Assembly: GCF_001625305.1 (NCBI RefSeq) | Contig: NW_017803113.1 | Span: forward strand, 318,867 to 382,866 | Length of the DNA: 64,000 nt | Reading direction: 5' to 3' | Origin: Branchiostoma belcheri | Lineage: Eukaryota; Chordata; Leptocardii; Amphioxiformes; Branchiostomatidae | Part shown: positions 33,001 through 38,475 of the stretch, piece after piece | Layout of the letters: each line of letters begins with the position of its first letter | Numbering within the stretch: position 1 is the stretch's first letter | Translations under genes and position numbers: made by a program | The notes under the pieces: model-generated | Seen by the model: only the letters and a program-made list of their open reading frames with translations | Database searches by the model: none | Told to the model about the DNA's origin: nothing

Positions 33001-33127
33001 TTGAATCTATGTCACTATTTTTTATGTGATCCTACTTGTAGAAGACAAGGAAGACGTAAGAGACTTACTTCATCGAAATAGGCATCTTCCTCCACTCCCT
33101 CCAGGATCTTGGTGTAGTGAGAAACTC
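8885..33127 (-). CDS. OTOF: Otoferlin, 5' portion (partial, 4 exons)
   Basis: Otoferlin is a multi-C2, C-terminally membrane-anchored ferlin that acts as a calcium sensor for synaptic vesicle exocytosis in hair cells. Seen: four minus-strand exons, 33127-33069, 20901-20813, 11273-11174 and 9021-8885, all with GT donors and AG acceptors and compatible phases (2/0, 0/2, 2/0, 0/2). Joined, they read [20 protein letters not shown], then [49 protein letters not shown] and so on. This matches human otoferlin residues from about 27 onward (as I remember it, TFRWPVASSIDRNEMLEIQ, then [11 protein letters not shown]). It covers most of the C2A domain and the following linker. Exon lengths of 59, 89 and 100 nt fit the human boundaries I recall. 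The first coding exon was not found; later exons must lie below position 1. The intron 20812-11274 contains a complete antisense gene (SSX2IP). Confidence 0.9.
9100..9330. repeat. Low-complexity TGTCCCA-rich segment
   Basis: Five or six occurrences of TGTCCCA/CTGTCCCA within 200 bp between TCAAAATTAACTTT and TTGAGCCCTG. Probably a diverged dispersed repeat. Confidence 0.35.
9356..9423 (-). pseudogene. Partial copy of otoferlin exon 5 (B)
   Basis: On the minus strand, after CCATAG, the copy reads [12 protein letters not shown]. It differs from the real exon in those 12 codons only at third positions, all synonymous. An insertion then shifts the frame, and the copy runs into a dispersed repeat (CTGTCCACATAGACC family). 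An AG|GT site follows in the wrong phase for the next exon. Confidence 0.7.
9581..9601 (-). pseudogene. Short copy of otoferlin exon 5 start (D)
   Basis: Twenty bases match the real exon start exactly (ACTGAAGTAGACCTGGAGCT), with matching upstream intron sequence (TCAATGGAAGG, GACATCCAGG). It is 580 bp from the real copy, so this is a duplicate of the exon's 5' border. Confidence 0.65.
10053..10120 (-). pseudogene. Partial copy of otoferlin exon 5 (C)
   Basis: It reads [19 protein letters not shown], with the same synonymous changes as copy B, then shifts frame and joins the same dispersed repeat. With copy D it forms a second unit parallel to the real exon plus copy B. Confidence 0.7.
11174..11273 (-). 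CDS. OTOF: Otoferlin coding exon 4
   Basis: A 100-nt exon. Its first base completes the split Arg codon, followed by 33 codons: [33 protein letters not shown]. The acceptor is TTTTTTGCAG and the donor GTGAGT. Human otoferlin has [15 protein letters not shown] and later VTDTLIDDNNAIIK. It encodes the end of C2A. An AGGGCT microsatellite lies about 200 bp upstream of its acceptor in the intron. Confidence 0.92.
11471..11583 (+). repeat. (AGGGCT)n microsatellite
   Basis: About 18.8 perfect hexamers of AGGGCT. It lies in the otoferlin intron about 200 bp before the exon 4 acceptor (minus strand) and about 1.9 kb before SSX2IP. The G-runs could fold as G-quadruplexes. Open frames across it are by-products of the repeat. 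Confidence 0.95.
11585..13298. other. SSX2IP upstream region inside otoferlin intron 4
   Basis: About 1.7 kb with no recognised exon. It should include the SSX2IP promoter because the nearest exon on either side is otoferlin's. I see no clear TATA box, CpG island or known repeat. Short open frames here look like chance. Confidence 0.4.
13299..13376 (+). other. Upstream ORF resembling the SSX2IP N-terminus
   Basis: A 25-codon [20 protein letters not shown] then IQDVLAIQ and TGA, lies 215 bp before the SSX2IP ATG. It aligns with the real N-terminus [20 protein letters not shown] at about 12 of 21 positions, with mostly conservative changes, although the DNA is clearly diverged. The bases before the two ATGs are also similar (TCAGGACGTGATCG and TTAGGACTGACGCG). 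It looks like an old tandem copy of the start of exon 1. If transcribed it would be an upstream ORF; transcription is not shown. Confidence 0.55.
13514..13783 (+). CDS. SSX2IP: SSX2IP coding exon 1
   Basis: Ninety codons from [17 protein letters not shown] to [10 protein letters not shown], ending in phase 0 with donor GTGAGG. The ATG has A at -3. The segment is not strongly similar to human SSX2IP, whose N-terminus also varies, so it is placed by its open frame, donor and phase. Its second half, from about 13670, is repeated four more times downstream in intron 1. Its first half has a diverged upstream copy at 13299-13376. Confidence 0.75.
13514..20296 (+). CDS. SSX2IP: SSX2IP / afadin- and alpha-actinin-binding protein (ADIP)
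   Basis: SSX2IP (ADIP, Msd1 in frogs) is a coiled-coil protein of centriolar satellites and adherens junctions. It helps anchor microtubules and build cilia, and binds afadin and alpha-actinin. Eight coding exons join in frame: 13514-13783, 15370-15547, 16303-16458, 16882-16991, 17430-18206, 18669-18778, 18995-19672 and 20038-20296. All introns are GT-AG; the product is 845 aa against about 614 in human. Matches to the human protein include [18 protein letters not shown] (human FCTEDNIEQSISYLDQEL) near residue 116, GIEILNVV (human AMDILNYV) near 285, and [15 protein letters not shown] near 534. Residues about 150-350 are charged coiled coil; the C-terminal third is Ser/Thr/Pro-rich. The start is the first ATG after an in-frame TGA at 13478. 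The whole gene sits inside an otoferlin intron on the opposite strand. Confidence 0.9.
13813..14376 (+). pseudogene. Four tandem copies of the 3' half of SSX2IP exon 1
   Basis: Copies end at GT donor-like sites at 13930, 14081, 14257 and 14377, repeating exon 1 from about [18 protein letters not shown] through [10 protein letters not shown] at 120-175 bp spacing. Copy 2 (13837-13929) is open, with an AG acceptor and a GTGAGG donor; it is 93 nt, phase 0 at both ends, and reads [31 protein letters not shown]. Copy 4 is also open, with a GTAAGG donor. Copies 3 and 5 have an extra base in a C-rich run that breaks the frame. They could be decaying duplicates or alternative exons. Confidence 0.7.
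15370..15547 (+). CDS. SSX2IP: SSX2IP coding exon 2
   Basis: A 178-nt exon after acceptor TTCCCTCAG. It encodes [43 protein letters not shown] and [16 protein letters not shown], plus one base of a split Gly codon; the donor is GTTAGG. This is the most recognisable N-terminal part of the ADIP family. Its last 37 bp, the donor and the start of the intron recur at 15853-15901. Confidence 0.88.
15765..15850 (-). mobile_element. LINE 3' tail fragment
   Basis: Resembles the LINE 3' tail seen at 16992 (GTATAGCCAGTATAACTACC, then TACACCAAACGACTTGTTA). In SSX2IP intron 2, directly before the duplicated exon 2 tail. Confidence 0.5.
15853..15901 (+). pseudogene. Copy of SSX2IP exon 2 tail and splice donor
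   Basis: A 49-bp segment almost identical to 15511-15559: the last 37 bp of exon 2, the GTTAGG donor and the next intron bases (shared core TAGGGCCAAGTCAGGTTAGG). The high identity suggests a young duplication. A LINE 3' tail lies just before it. Confidence 0.8.
16303..16458 (+). CDS. SSX2IP: SSX2IP coding exon 3
   Basis: A 156-nt exon after acceptor CCCATTACAG. It completes a Gly codon and encodes [39 protein letters not shown] and [12 protein letters not shown], plus one base; the donor is GTAACC. It corresponds to the human stretch around NCMNELLVLQRKNL and starts the predicted coiled coil. Confidence 0.87.
16492..16570. repeat. Partial Harbinger-like element end
   Basis: GGCCAAGGAAAAAAATGTTG resembles the left end of the element at 37597 (GGCCTAAGAAAAGATGTTGT). 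Only one end is evident. In SSX2IP intron 3. Confidence 0.3.
16882..16991 (+). CDS. SSX2IP: SSX2IP coding exon 4
   Basis: A 110-nt coiled-coil exon: it completes an Asp codon, then [36 protein letters not shown], ending in phase 0. The acceptor is TTCATTTACAG. The donor GTCTGT is weak and abuts a LINE-derived tandem tail that fills the next intron. Confidence 0.85.
16992..17406 (-). mobile_element. LINE 3' end filling SSX2IP intron 4
   Basis: Three to four ~50-bp tandem units (TGTATAGCCGGTATAACCGC ... CACCAGCTTC) form the element's 3' tail. They are followed, in minus orientation, by its coding end: [29 protein letters not shown]. It occupies nearly all of the 438-nt intron and reaches the donor at 16992, leaving about 23 bp before the next acceptor. 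Confidence 0.75.
17430..18206 (+). CDS. SSX2IP: SSX2IP coding exon 5 (long coiled-coil exon)
   Basis: A 777-nt exon, 259 codons, phase 0 at both ends; acceptor TTCTCTATTCAG, donor GTGGTT. It encodes [40 protein letters not shown], then [20 protein letters not shown] and TWKTSKEE. Human SSX2IP reads RATQYNHDMKRKEREYNKLK and later ILNYVGRADGKRGSWRTGK here, an unambiguous family match. The second half is acidic and serine-rich, then returns to [12 protein letters not shown]-like coiled coil (here [20 protein letters not shown]). GC content is visibly higher than in the flanking introns. Confidence 0.92.
18294..18648. repeat. 71-bp direct repeats around a hairpin element
   Basis: 18294-18364 and 18577-18648 are about 93% identical (GTTGATTGTAAACTT, TTTTTACTGCAAGGCCAATT). 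Between them is a long inverted repeat (GACGAAAGCTAGTGGATACT and its complement; GCCAAAAAGCAGTTACTCAA and its complement) belonging to a family dispersed at 39880, 43730 and 56900-57990. In SSX2IP intron 5. Confidence 0.75.
18669..18778 (+). CDS. SSX2IP: SSX2IP coding exon 6
   Basis: A 110-nt exon encoding [36 protein letters not shown] plus two bases of a split Arg. Human has LLRDCYLLEEKERLKEEW with the same spacing before RRSFTEAAIRLG. The donor GTTCAA is non-consensus; if the intron were retained the frame would stop after KRFKI. Confidence 0.85.
18995..19672 (+). CDS. SSX2IP: SSX2IP coding exon 7
   Basis: A 678-nt exon after acceptor CTCTTTATTACAG. It opens with [20 protein letters not shown] and [13 protein letters not shown] (human FTEAAIRLGLERKAFEEER, WLKQQFLNMTTF). 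A long Ser/Thr-rich stretch follows, including four 13-residue repeats of the type [13 protein letters not shown] (about 19199-19359). It ends [11 protein letters not shown] plus two bases of Arg, echoing human LPASPSTSDF. Confidence 0.88.
19199..19359 (+). repeat. In-frame 39-bp minisatellite in SSX2IP exon 7
   Basis: Four 39-bp units, each giving a 13-residue repeat such as [13 protein letters not shown]. Because 39 is divisible by three, changes in copy number would keep the frame. Confidence 0.85.
20038..20296 (+). CDS. SSX2IP: SSX2IP last coding exon (8)
   Basis: It completes the split Arg codon and encodes [18 protein letters not shown] through [10 protein letters not shown], stop TAG. 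The acceptor is AAACCCAG. The opening RVLDQLPSP repeats RVLDQFPSP from inside exon 7, in the same frame and nearly identical in DNA. The C-terminal tail is not recognisable against the human protein. The 3' untranslated region follows to about 20490. Confidence 0.78.
20460..20469 (+). terminator. SSX2IP polyadenylation signals
   Basis: Two overlapping AATAAA hexamers lie about 165 bp past the SSX2IP stop and are followed by TG-rich sequence (CTGTGTGTTC, TTTTGTGTGTT), a normal 3' end layout. Confidence 0.7.
20813..20901 (-). CDS. OTOF: Otoferlin coding exon 3
   Basis: An 89-nt exon encoding [29 protein letters not shown] plus two bases (AG) of a split Arg codon. The acceptor ends TCCCCAG and the donor is GTGGGC. 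Human otoferlin has [29 protein letters not shown] here without gaps, the strongest match in the gene. The exon starts only about 340 bp past the SSX2IP polyadenylation signals, on the opposite strand. Confidence 0.92.
20902..21479. other. Otoferlin intron 2-3, first part
   Basis: No exon seen. Includes a GTGCACC-type repeat remnant at about 21090-21130 (AGGTGCACTTAGGTGCACCT). Confidence 0.4.
21530..22860. repeat. Degenerate tandem array (~170-bp unit)
   Basis: Repeated blocks share GAAGAGAGCCAGTGGCC, TGCTTGACATAGATC, GAAGGTTAGAATCTACATAG and GCTTAAGAAGATTATCTTTA. Units are diverged and of uneven length. No coding potential. Confidence 0.65.
22841..23142. repeat. Dispersed repeat split by a nested retroposon
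   Basis: The sequence ATTCATTCCTCAAGCTAACC ... CAGTAAGACATCTGGA ... TTCCCGTTT recurs unbroken at 34372-34515. Here it is interrupted at about 22931-23112 by a piece that starts with (AGT)n, contains CCTTTATTTAAACTC and ends in an A-rich run, with ATAG at both borders. Confidence 0.6.
23330..25130. repeat. Degenerate tandem array (~100-130-bp unit, ~14 units)
   Basis: Units repeat TTGGACCTTAGCCA, AACTTTTCTTGCAGTGACAT, CTTCTGTAATACTCTTGGAC and GAATTTGTAACCTATAAATC with heavy drift. The 140-codon open frame at 24755 lies in it and has no independent support. Confidence 0.75.
25583..25952. mobile_element. Harbinger-like MITE, TSD CTA
   Basis: Inverted termini GGCCACACCAATTTAATTTG and its complement, flanked on both sides by CTA. 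Interior TCAATGCAGTGG, CATTTGGGGC, GGATGCCTAGA as in sister copies. Confidence 0.85.
25975..26640. repeat. Tandem array (~200-bp unit, ~3 units)
   Basis: Repeats AATATGAGGATAATAGAAGA, TGTCACAGAATATCCACTGC and CTTTCAAGC. No gene. Confidence 0.65.
26641..27325. other. Intronic DNA, no gene seen
   Basis: No recognised exon. An acceptor-like TTTTCCCACAG at about 27150 is not followed by recognisable coding sequence. Confidence 0.4.
27326..27704. mobile_element. Harbinger-like MITE, TSD TGA
   Basis: GGCCACACCAATTAAATTTC at the left, complement at the right, flanked by TGA on both sides. Carries the GCCCGCCCGCTCCA variant interior. Confidence 0.85.
28005..28352. mobile_element. Harbinger-like MITE, TSD TAA
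   Basis: GGCCACACCAATTTAATTTC and complement, flanked by TAA on both sides. Its interior runs opposite to the copy at 27326. Confidence 0.87.
28563..28934. mobile_element. Harbinger-like MITE, TSD TAA
   Basis: GGCCACACCAATTCAATTTG and complement, flanked by TAA on both sides; the third MITE of this family within 1.6 kb. Confidence 0.85.
28940..29640. repeat. Tandem array (~150-bp unit, ~4 units)
   Basis: Units share CAATGAACTTGTAAGGTGAT, CAGAAATCTTAAAATCAATC, GAGCTAGGGGAATATT and GGACGTTAAGCTGTGTTC. Confidence 0.75.
29992..30352. mobile_element. Harbinger-like MITE, degraded
   Basis: The right end AATTGGTGTGGCC is intact; the left end is reduced to GGCCAGTTGGTTCTCGGATT. The interior matches its sisters (CCCCAACAGTTGAAGAAAGT). 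Confidence 0.7.
30450..31540. repeat. Two tandem arrays
   Basis: 30450-30870 repeats TTTTGAAATATC..CTTGTCAT. 30960-31520 repeats CATCCTCTCCTTGGTGCTGA, GGCTATCAT and GAGTGGTCTTCTTG four times at roughly 130-150 bp. The latter includes the CTGTCCACATAGACC piece also attached to the otoferlin exon 5 copies. Confidence 0.65.
31561..31962. mobile_element. Harbinger-like MITE with nested insertion
   Basis: Damaged ends but typical interior (GATAGGATGCCTAGACCTG, GAGAACCAACAAATCAAATT). At about 31836-31905 it is interrupted by a retroposon-like piece, (TTTGG)n then TTTATTTAGATCCACAATTA. Confidence 0.65.
31963..32910. other. Intronic DNA, no feature recognised
   Basis: AT-rich, no exon or repeat family identified. 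Confidence 0.4.
32915..33000 (+). mobile_element. LINE 3' tail fragment
   Basis: AAGCTGGTGTGCTATGCCAA, GGTGGCTATACCAGC and a GATACAGAAG end match the complement of the 50-bp tail unit at 16992. It lies 69 bp from otoferlin exon 2. Confidence 0.6.
33069..33127 (-). CDS. OTOF: Otoferlin coding exon 2
   Basis: A 59-nt exon. The acceptor, read on the minus strand, is TTTTCTACAG and the donor is GTAAGT. It starts with two bases of a split codon (a Gly if the missing base is G), then [19 protein letters not shown], and ends in phase 0. Human otoferlin has [20 protein letters not shown] at this place, a same-length, ungapped match. It encodes early strands of the C2A domain. Confidence 0.85.
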
Positions 33128-33236
33128 CTGTAGAAAACACGAGGAAAATACGAATCATTAATACATCAATGTCAAAGCGAATGATTTTATCAATGATGAT
33201 ATGAAGCAAAGTTGTTGATCATTTTTTACATATTTA

Positions 33237-33438
33237 GGCCACACCAATTTAATTTGTTGGTTCTCGGATTTTAAGGAAAAGCAGTAACGACTTGGAAGAA
33301 AAGGACTTTCCTCAACTGTTGGGGGCAAAATATAAGCATATTTGAGTTGATTCAGAATCAGAATCTTTTTTTTTTTTTGCAAATCAGAAAAAAATGAAGA
33401 GGCGAATCCGAGATCCAACAAATTGAATTGGTGTGGCC
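33237..33438. mobile_element. Harbinger-like MITE, shortened, TSD TTA
   Basis: GGCCACACCAATTTAATTTG and complement, flanked by TTA on both sides; only 202 bp because of an internal deletion. It lies 110 bp upstream of otoferlin exon 2 in the transcript sense. Confidence 0.85.
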
Positions 33439-33461
33439 TTACAAAAATCAATTAAGCCACT

Positions 33462-33545
33462 ACTGTTTGTTTGTTTGTTTATTTGCTTGTTTGATTAGGA
33501 TCTTCATTAGTGTAAATTCCACACTACTCTCCCTGGAGCCTGTAG
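33462..33545. repeat. (GTTT)n and retroposon-like tail
   Basis: GTTTGTTTGTTTATTTG then GATTAGGATCTTCATTAGTG and CCTGGAGCC, similar to the insertion at 31836 and the piece at 7537. Confidence 0.5.
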
Positions 33546-33679
33546 CGAATCACTAACTTTCAGATAGTATTCTGCATGACATTGTCATATATTGTAGTTT
33601 GATAATAGTTTTCTATGTTTGTTTTTTTATTGTTTTGCCGATATGGGTCATGTGCCTGAAGCAAGCAATAAAGGATGTT

Positions 33680-34860
33680 AGATAAAATTTTCAATAAAGT
33701 TGTAGCATGTAAGGAACTGGGACTTAGTATCGATTCTGTACGTCTTTGTTTTGAGGCCAGTGCTCACACCCGGTATGTATTGGGGTCAGGGAGGCCATTT
33801 GACTGCCCAGGTGATGGTGACAAAGTAGTCACAGTAGACGCTTCAATCACTGCGCTTTGTTACAACTTGTCAACTTCCATTCAGGCACGAGCTGCAAGTG
33901 GATAGCACTGCAGTAACTGAGTAAGGCTGAATCGCCATGGCTCTTGTATAATAGCCAAGTACACTGGGTCACCCTTCCCTTCTCAATACGGTTCTTATAT
34001 GTGCAGAAGTTAATGCCATAGGAGGCTATCCCTTACAACTTAGTGATACAACATTTGCTTTGAGCTCAGGGAACTACCAGTACCTTAAGTTTGTTACAAC
34101 TTGTCAACTTCCATTCAGCCATGAGCTACAAGTGGATAGCACTGCAATTAATACAGCATTGCTACGGCTCTCGTATATAGCCAAGTACACCGGGCCACTC
34201 CTACTTTTCTTGATAAGTGTGTTGGGTTCTTTTTAATATATTCAGAGGTTTGACATCTGAGGTTACAACCACAGTCCAAACTGGGAAGTACATGTACCTT
34301 CAATCATCAGGCGCTTTGTTACGACGTGTCAACTACCAGTCAGACACGAGCTACAAGTAGATAGCATTGCAGTATATAGTAGAGGAGATTCATTCCTCAA
34401 GCTAACCGACATCTCGCACACGCAGTCGTCCCTCAGTAAGACATCTGGAGCTGCATAGTTCCCGTTTAGAACTTTTATTCAGCCAGTGTCACACGACCGG
34501 TTTCGCCTGTGTGGCTTCTTCAAGTGTACAGAGGCTACAAGTATATAGCTAGCATTGCAGTAAGGGTGAATCGCCATGGCTCTTGTATATAGCCAAGCAC
34601 ACTGGGTCACCCTACCCTTCTCCTAAGTGTGTTGGGTTCTTTTTTAGCCCTTACAACAATTGTTGAATCTGGGAACCACTGTATTAGCAGTGTTCAAGCG
34701 CTGCTAACTGATCCATTCCAATGGGTCGGACCTTCTGGAATAGTGGTTAGCACACTGTTTTGTTTCACTACCTTTCAGTCATGAGCTAGTAACTAAGCAT
34801 TAAAGATGAATCTTTAGTTGCTAGAGCTTGAGTTTTAGCCAAGCACATTGGGTTACTCCT
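33680..34860. repeat. Tandem array (~290-bp unit, ~4 units)
   Basis: Units share TTTGTTACAACTTGTCAACT, CATGGCTCTTGTATATAGCC and AAGTACACTGGGTCAC. A dispersed repeat (34372-34515; see 22841) is embedded. Confidence 0.7.
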
Positions 34861-35541
34861 ACTTTTGATAAGTGTGATGGGTTCCTTTACTGTATGTACT
34901 ACATGGGGCTGCCAACTTTATATGTCAATGACAAATGCAACGGTACCCTTACAATATTTTCGAACTGGCCAACACTGCGTTGGGTTAGAGCCATGGAATT
35001 TGATCCATATTGTCGAAACAGTAAGATCCCTCACTTTTTATGCCGTGGGGACATACTAGACCCATACATACACTGTACACATATCCATAATATGGCAATT
35101 CATGCTTATTCATGATCCACCCTCATGTCAGGTAAAAGTAAAGGAACAGTTTGTCAAGCCACACCGTACTAGACTCCCTGGATGGAAAGAATAATGCGCT
35201 GTATTTGTTGTTGCCCATGGCTTGTATACATGTATACATATCACCTGTTAATGAAGCTTCCATGTAGAGAACAACTTAGCAACTCAGCAAGATTGACAAT
35301 AAACAGTTTTCTTCACACTTTGTCTTCCATTTAGTACTTTCGTAAATAATGTTTATGATGTTTTTAGGCAAAATCAGCTTTATTTGCCTATTTCTGGTGT
35401 AGTCACATTTGTCATGCTTTCATGCGATTTGGATGTCGTAGAATTGAATTTTCAAGCAGGCTGTGACAGAACGAACAGCCAACAAGGCTCTTAGAGACAT
35501 ACATGTACATACATTAGCAACCTATCAGCCGTGCTTTATGC

Positions 35542-35792
35542 CATCACATACAACTCTCCAGTTCTCTCTATCTAACATTGCATTTCCTAAGTATTCGAGT
35601 TCTATGCCAGTGTTTCTAGTTAAGGTATCGGTAAAAATCAGACTTCTACAGCGTACTCGACCTTTTGGCTTCCAGAGAAGGACAGAAGAAACTTACTGCT
35701 TATCTCTATAACAATGTCCTGCAGATTTTACCCTGCGGTGGGTGAGTTTTTGAGACAGCCTCGGAAGACCCCCATATATTGTTTGAATAGTA
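35542..35792 (-). mobile_element. LINE fragment (RT C-terminal tail), second family
   Basis: The minus strand reads VLLWKPKGRVRCRSLIF, TDTLTRNTGIELEYLGNAML, DRENWRVVCD, the typical end of a non-LTR retrotransposon ORF2, followed by a 3' region. A sister copy lies at 41116-41370. Confidence 0.75.
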
Positions 35793-36389
35793 GCATGTTG
35801 TATCGACGATATATTTTGTGCCCTTCGCAGTAACTAATTAGTGTAAGTCCCATCTAATCTGTTTTGGAGTGTAAGTGACACTGTCCAATGGATGTATTCG
35901 CACCATAGAGTAAAACTCTTATAGACAGTCTTTTCTGCAATAAGACAGCTGAATTTTTCAGGACGTATGCATGACTTTCCCAAGAATTCATTTAGTTTGC
36001 AATGGTATGACGTACGTTATACATTCTATGTGACTGGCCCCTAAGGACACAGGAAGGTTGTATGTGATCGATCACATGAGAGAAAGTTGGACTACAAAGC
36101 TCCCAGAACAGTGGGTGGTCTGATAGTGTACGACAGAGGAAGTTTTAAATATTTATGATCCATCCTTCCTGTCGTTAGCCATCATCCAATCTTGACAGAA
36201 GAAAACAAAATACTGCCATTATCATCTACAGGAAAAGCTAGAGTCCAAAACTATCTTAGCTGCCAAGTCTCTTTTGTCCTCTTCAATTTTGTCTCTTTGT
36301 CAAATAGATGCAAAGAGAACGAAAGACACTCTTCAGCTACATGTAAATTTTGTATAAAAGGTCAGCCAGGGTACCACTAGAACAGTAGT
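35793..36389. other. No feature recognised
   Basis: AT-rich, no exon or repeat identified. Confidence 0.35.
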
Positions 36390-37385
36390 AGAAGATCACA
36401 AACTGAGGAACATCTTAGATGTAAAATGTACATTATCTACTGCTTCCTGTCCCTGAGTGTTAAATTGCCCAGTCGCTTTAAGTATGTTTGGATACCAGGC
36501 TACTACAAAAGATCACAAACTAAGCAACATAAGGTGTGAAATGTACACTCACATCATGCATGATCTTCGCAAATATTTGCTCAGAGGAAGAAAGACACAT
36601 GGCAGCTAATATTATAAGGTTTGGACACCAGGCTACTACACAAAGATCACAAAGTGAACAAGATGTGAAATGTACATGATCTACCACTTCCTGTCCTAGT
36701 CCAAATTCAAAATGCCCAACCGTAATAAGTACTAGGTACTACTAGGCTTACATGAAGAAATAATGACGTATATGTAGCTTTGATTTAGATATCATCTTGA
36801 CAATGATGAAACTGTTGTTCCCAGATCTGGAGAGGGTCCTCCGAGATTGCCCTACCCTAATGATTATTATGACATTAGCCCCTTTAGAATTCATATTGCT
36901 GCCGGCGGCCATAATACTTACGTGAAGAAGTAGCTTTGATTTAGAAATCATCTTCCCAATGATGAAACTGTTGTTCCCAACAAGAGATGAACAAGATTTT
37001 TCTGGAGAAGGTCCTCTGAGATTGCCCTATCCTATGATGACATCCTCTCCTCTAGAATTCATAATTACCCTCTTTACCATCTTGCCAATAATGACACTTG
37101 TGTTCCCAGTATAAGAAGGAAATTTTTTTCTTGAGAAGGTCCTCTGAGATTGCCCTATCCTAATGATATGGCATCCTACCCTTTAGAATTCAGCACTTGA
37201 GGCTTATGTGAAGAAATAGAGGTAGCTTTGATTTAGATATCATCTTGCCAATGATGAAACTGTTGTTCCTAACAAAAGAAAAATTTGCTCAGGTCCTCTG
37301 AACAAGATTTCAACTGGAGAGGGTCCTCTGAGGTTGCCCTATCCTAATGATATGGCATGCTTCCCCTTTAGAATTCATATTGCTT
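36390..37385. repeat. Two adjacent tandem arrays
   Basis: 36390-36750 repeats AAGATCACAAA..GAACA and GAAATGTACA. 36750-37385 repeats GTAGCTTTGATTTAGATATC, ATGATGAAACTGTTGTTCCC and GGTCCTCTGAGATTGCCCTA, about four units ending TTTAGAATTCATATTGC. The last unit abuts the CpG-bearing element at 37390. Confidence 0.7.
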
Positions 37386-37389
37386 TCAG

Positions 37390-37560
37390 CGGCCATGAGT
37401 GTTCATATTTCACGCGCTCCCCCGGGTACCGACATTGACGTCATCATTTCCATGGCAACAGCAAAGCCATCCATCAATCACTCGGAGAAGTTTGACAAGT
37501 CGGCGGGAGAAAAGACGGCATTATGTCAGCGGCTTCACGTAAGATTTGTGTCATCGACGT
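37390..37560. promoter_or_regulatory. Candidate regulatory element with CRE and X-box
   Basis: A compact CpG-bearing block unlike its AT-rich surroundings. It holds a perfect CRE, TGACGTCA (37436-37443), and three bases on ATTTCCATGGCAAC (37446-37459), one mismatch from the RFX X-box palindrome GTTTCCATGGCAAC. It lies 4.3 kb upstream of otoferlin exon 2, so in intron 1 or near the promoter. An open frame also crosses it (MSVHISRAPPGTDIDVIISM), so a coding role is not excluded. Confidence 0.4.
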
Positions 37561-37596
37561 TGGGTGACAATAACATGTTGTTCAGCGAGAGGCTTA

Positions 37597-37949
37597 GGCC
37601 TAAGAAAAGATGTTGTGTTTCCTGTTTCAGTCCTGAAAAATTATGGTTGGTGGGTAGGGATTATCATTTTTTAAGACTTATTTTTACATCTCTAGTGGTC
37701 CAACTTATACAAAACAGTTTTAACAAGTAAAACTTGCATGGGGACACTTATAATTTCAATGTGTCAATGTTGGAAATTTGGGAACCAATTGTACAACGTT
37801 TTATTACTCGGGTGTCAGTTCATGAAAATAAAGAACAATTAGCTAAAAAAAATTATGTCCTTTGCTGGGGTCCAGACAAAAAAAGTCTAGGGGCGGCATT
37901 TTTTGTAGGATCGGTCGGGAAACAGGAAACACAACATTTTCCCTAGGCC
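37597..37949. mobile_element. Second Harbinger-like MITE family, TSD TTA
   Basis: Ends GGCCTAAGAAAAGATGTTGT and ACAACATTTTCCCTAGGCC are inverted repeats (about 30 bp, including GTTTCCTGTTTC), flanked by TTA on both sides. 353 bp. The interior differs from the GGCCACACC family. Confidence 0.8.
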
Positions 37950-38059
37950 TTATAGGAATGAAAGAATGGGGGAACATCATCCTTTAAAAACTGACAGGCC
38001 TAATTCTTGTATTGTGTAGTGGAAAGCAAGCAGTTCGCAGTATCTTTTCTTCAGCAGCG

Positions 38060-38475
38060 CAGCTTATATTTGCAATCATAATAAATATTGTATGGCCTTG
38101 ACTTTACAATGGCTAAATGTGGTTCTTTCTGCATACATGTACATCATACCCTTTATATAAGTTTGCCTTGATGTCAGAGAAACTTGTGGTGATCTCTCTC
38201 TATCCAGTTTAACATCTTCTTTTTCCCCAAAAGTGGGGGGCTACACGTGCTTGCATCAAGTGCATTCGTCTTTTTTGAAGCAAGATTTTCTACGGCTGGA
38301 TGCCCTTCCTAACGCCAACCCAAACCCTAATAGGGCCCAGGATCCCTCTAACTGAGGATCACTAACACTAATACGTCCCAGGCTGTACAATGGTTAAATG
38401 TGTTCAAAAGTGGATCTGCATCATACCATACCATATCTACAAGTTTGCCTTGCTATATTGAAAGGTTCTGTGATG
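38060..38475. repeat. Duplicated segment and dispersed GC-rich motif
   Basis: Two copies of a segment with ACAATGG(C/T)TAAATGTG and AAGTTTGCCTTG lie about 300 bp apart. Between them CTACGGCTGGATGCCCTTCC (38290 on) matches a repeat motif I know to be common in many marine animal genomes. Confidence 0.5.

Noticed and set aside
35730-35790. Minus-strand ATG-GGG-GTC-TTC-CGA-GG peptide MGVFRG as otoferlin exon 1
   Set aside because: It lies in the 3' part of a LINE fragment that is present twice in the window (also at 41.3 kb).
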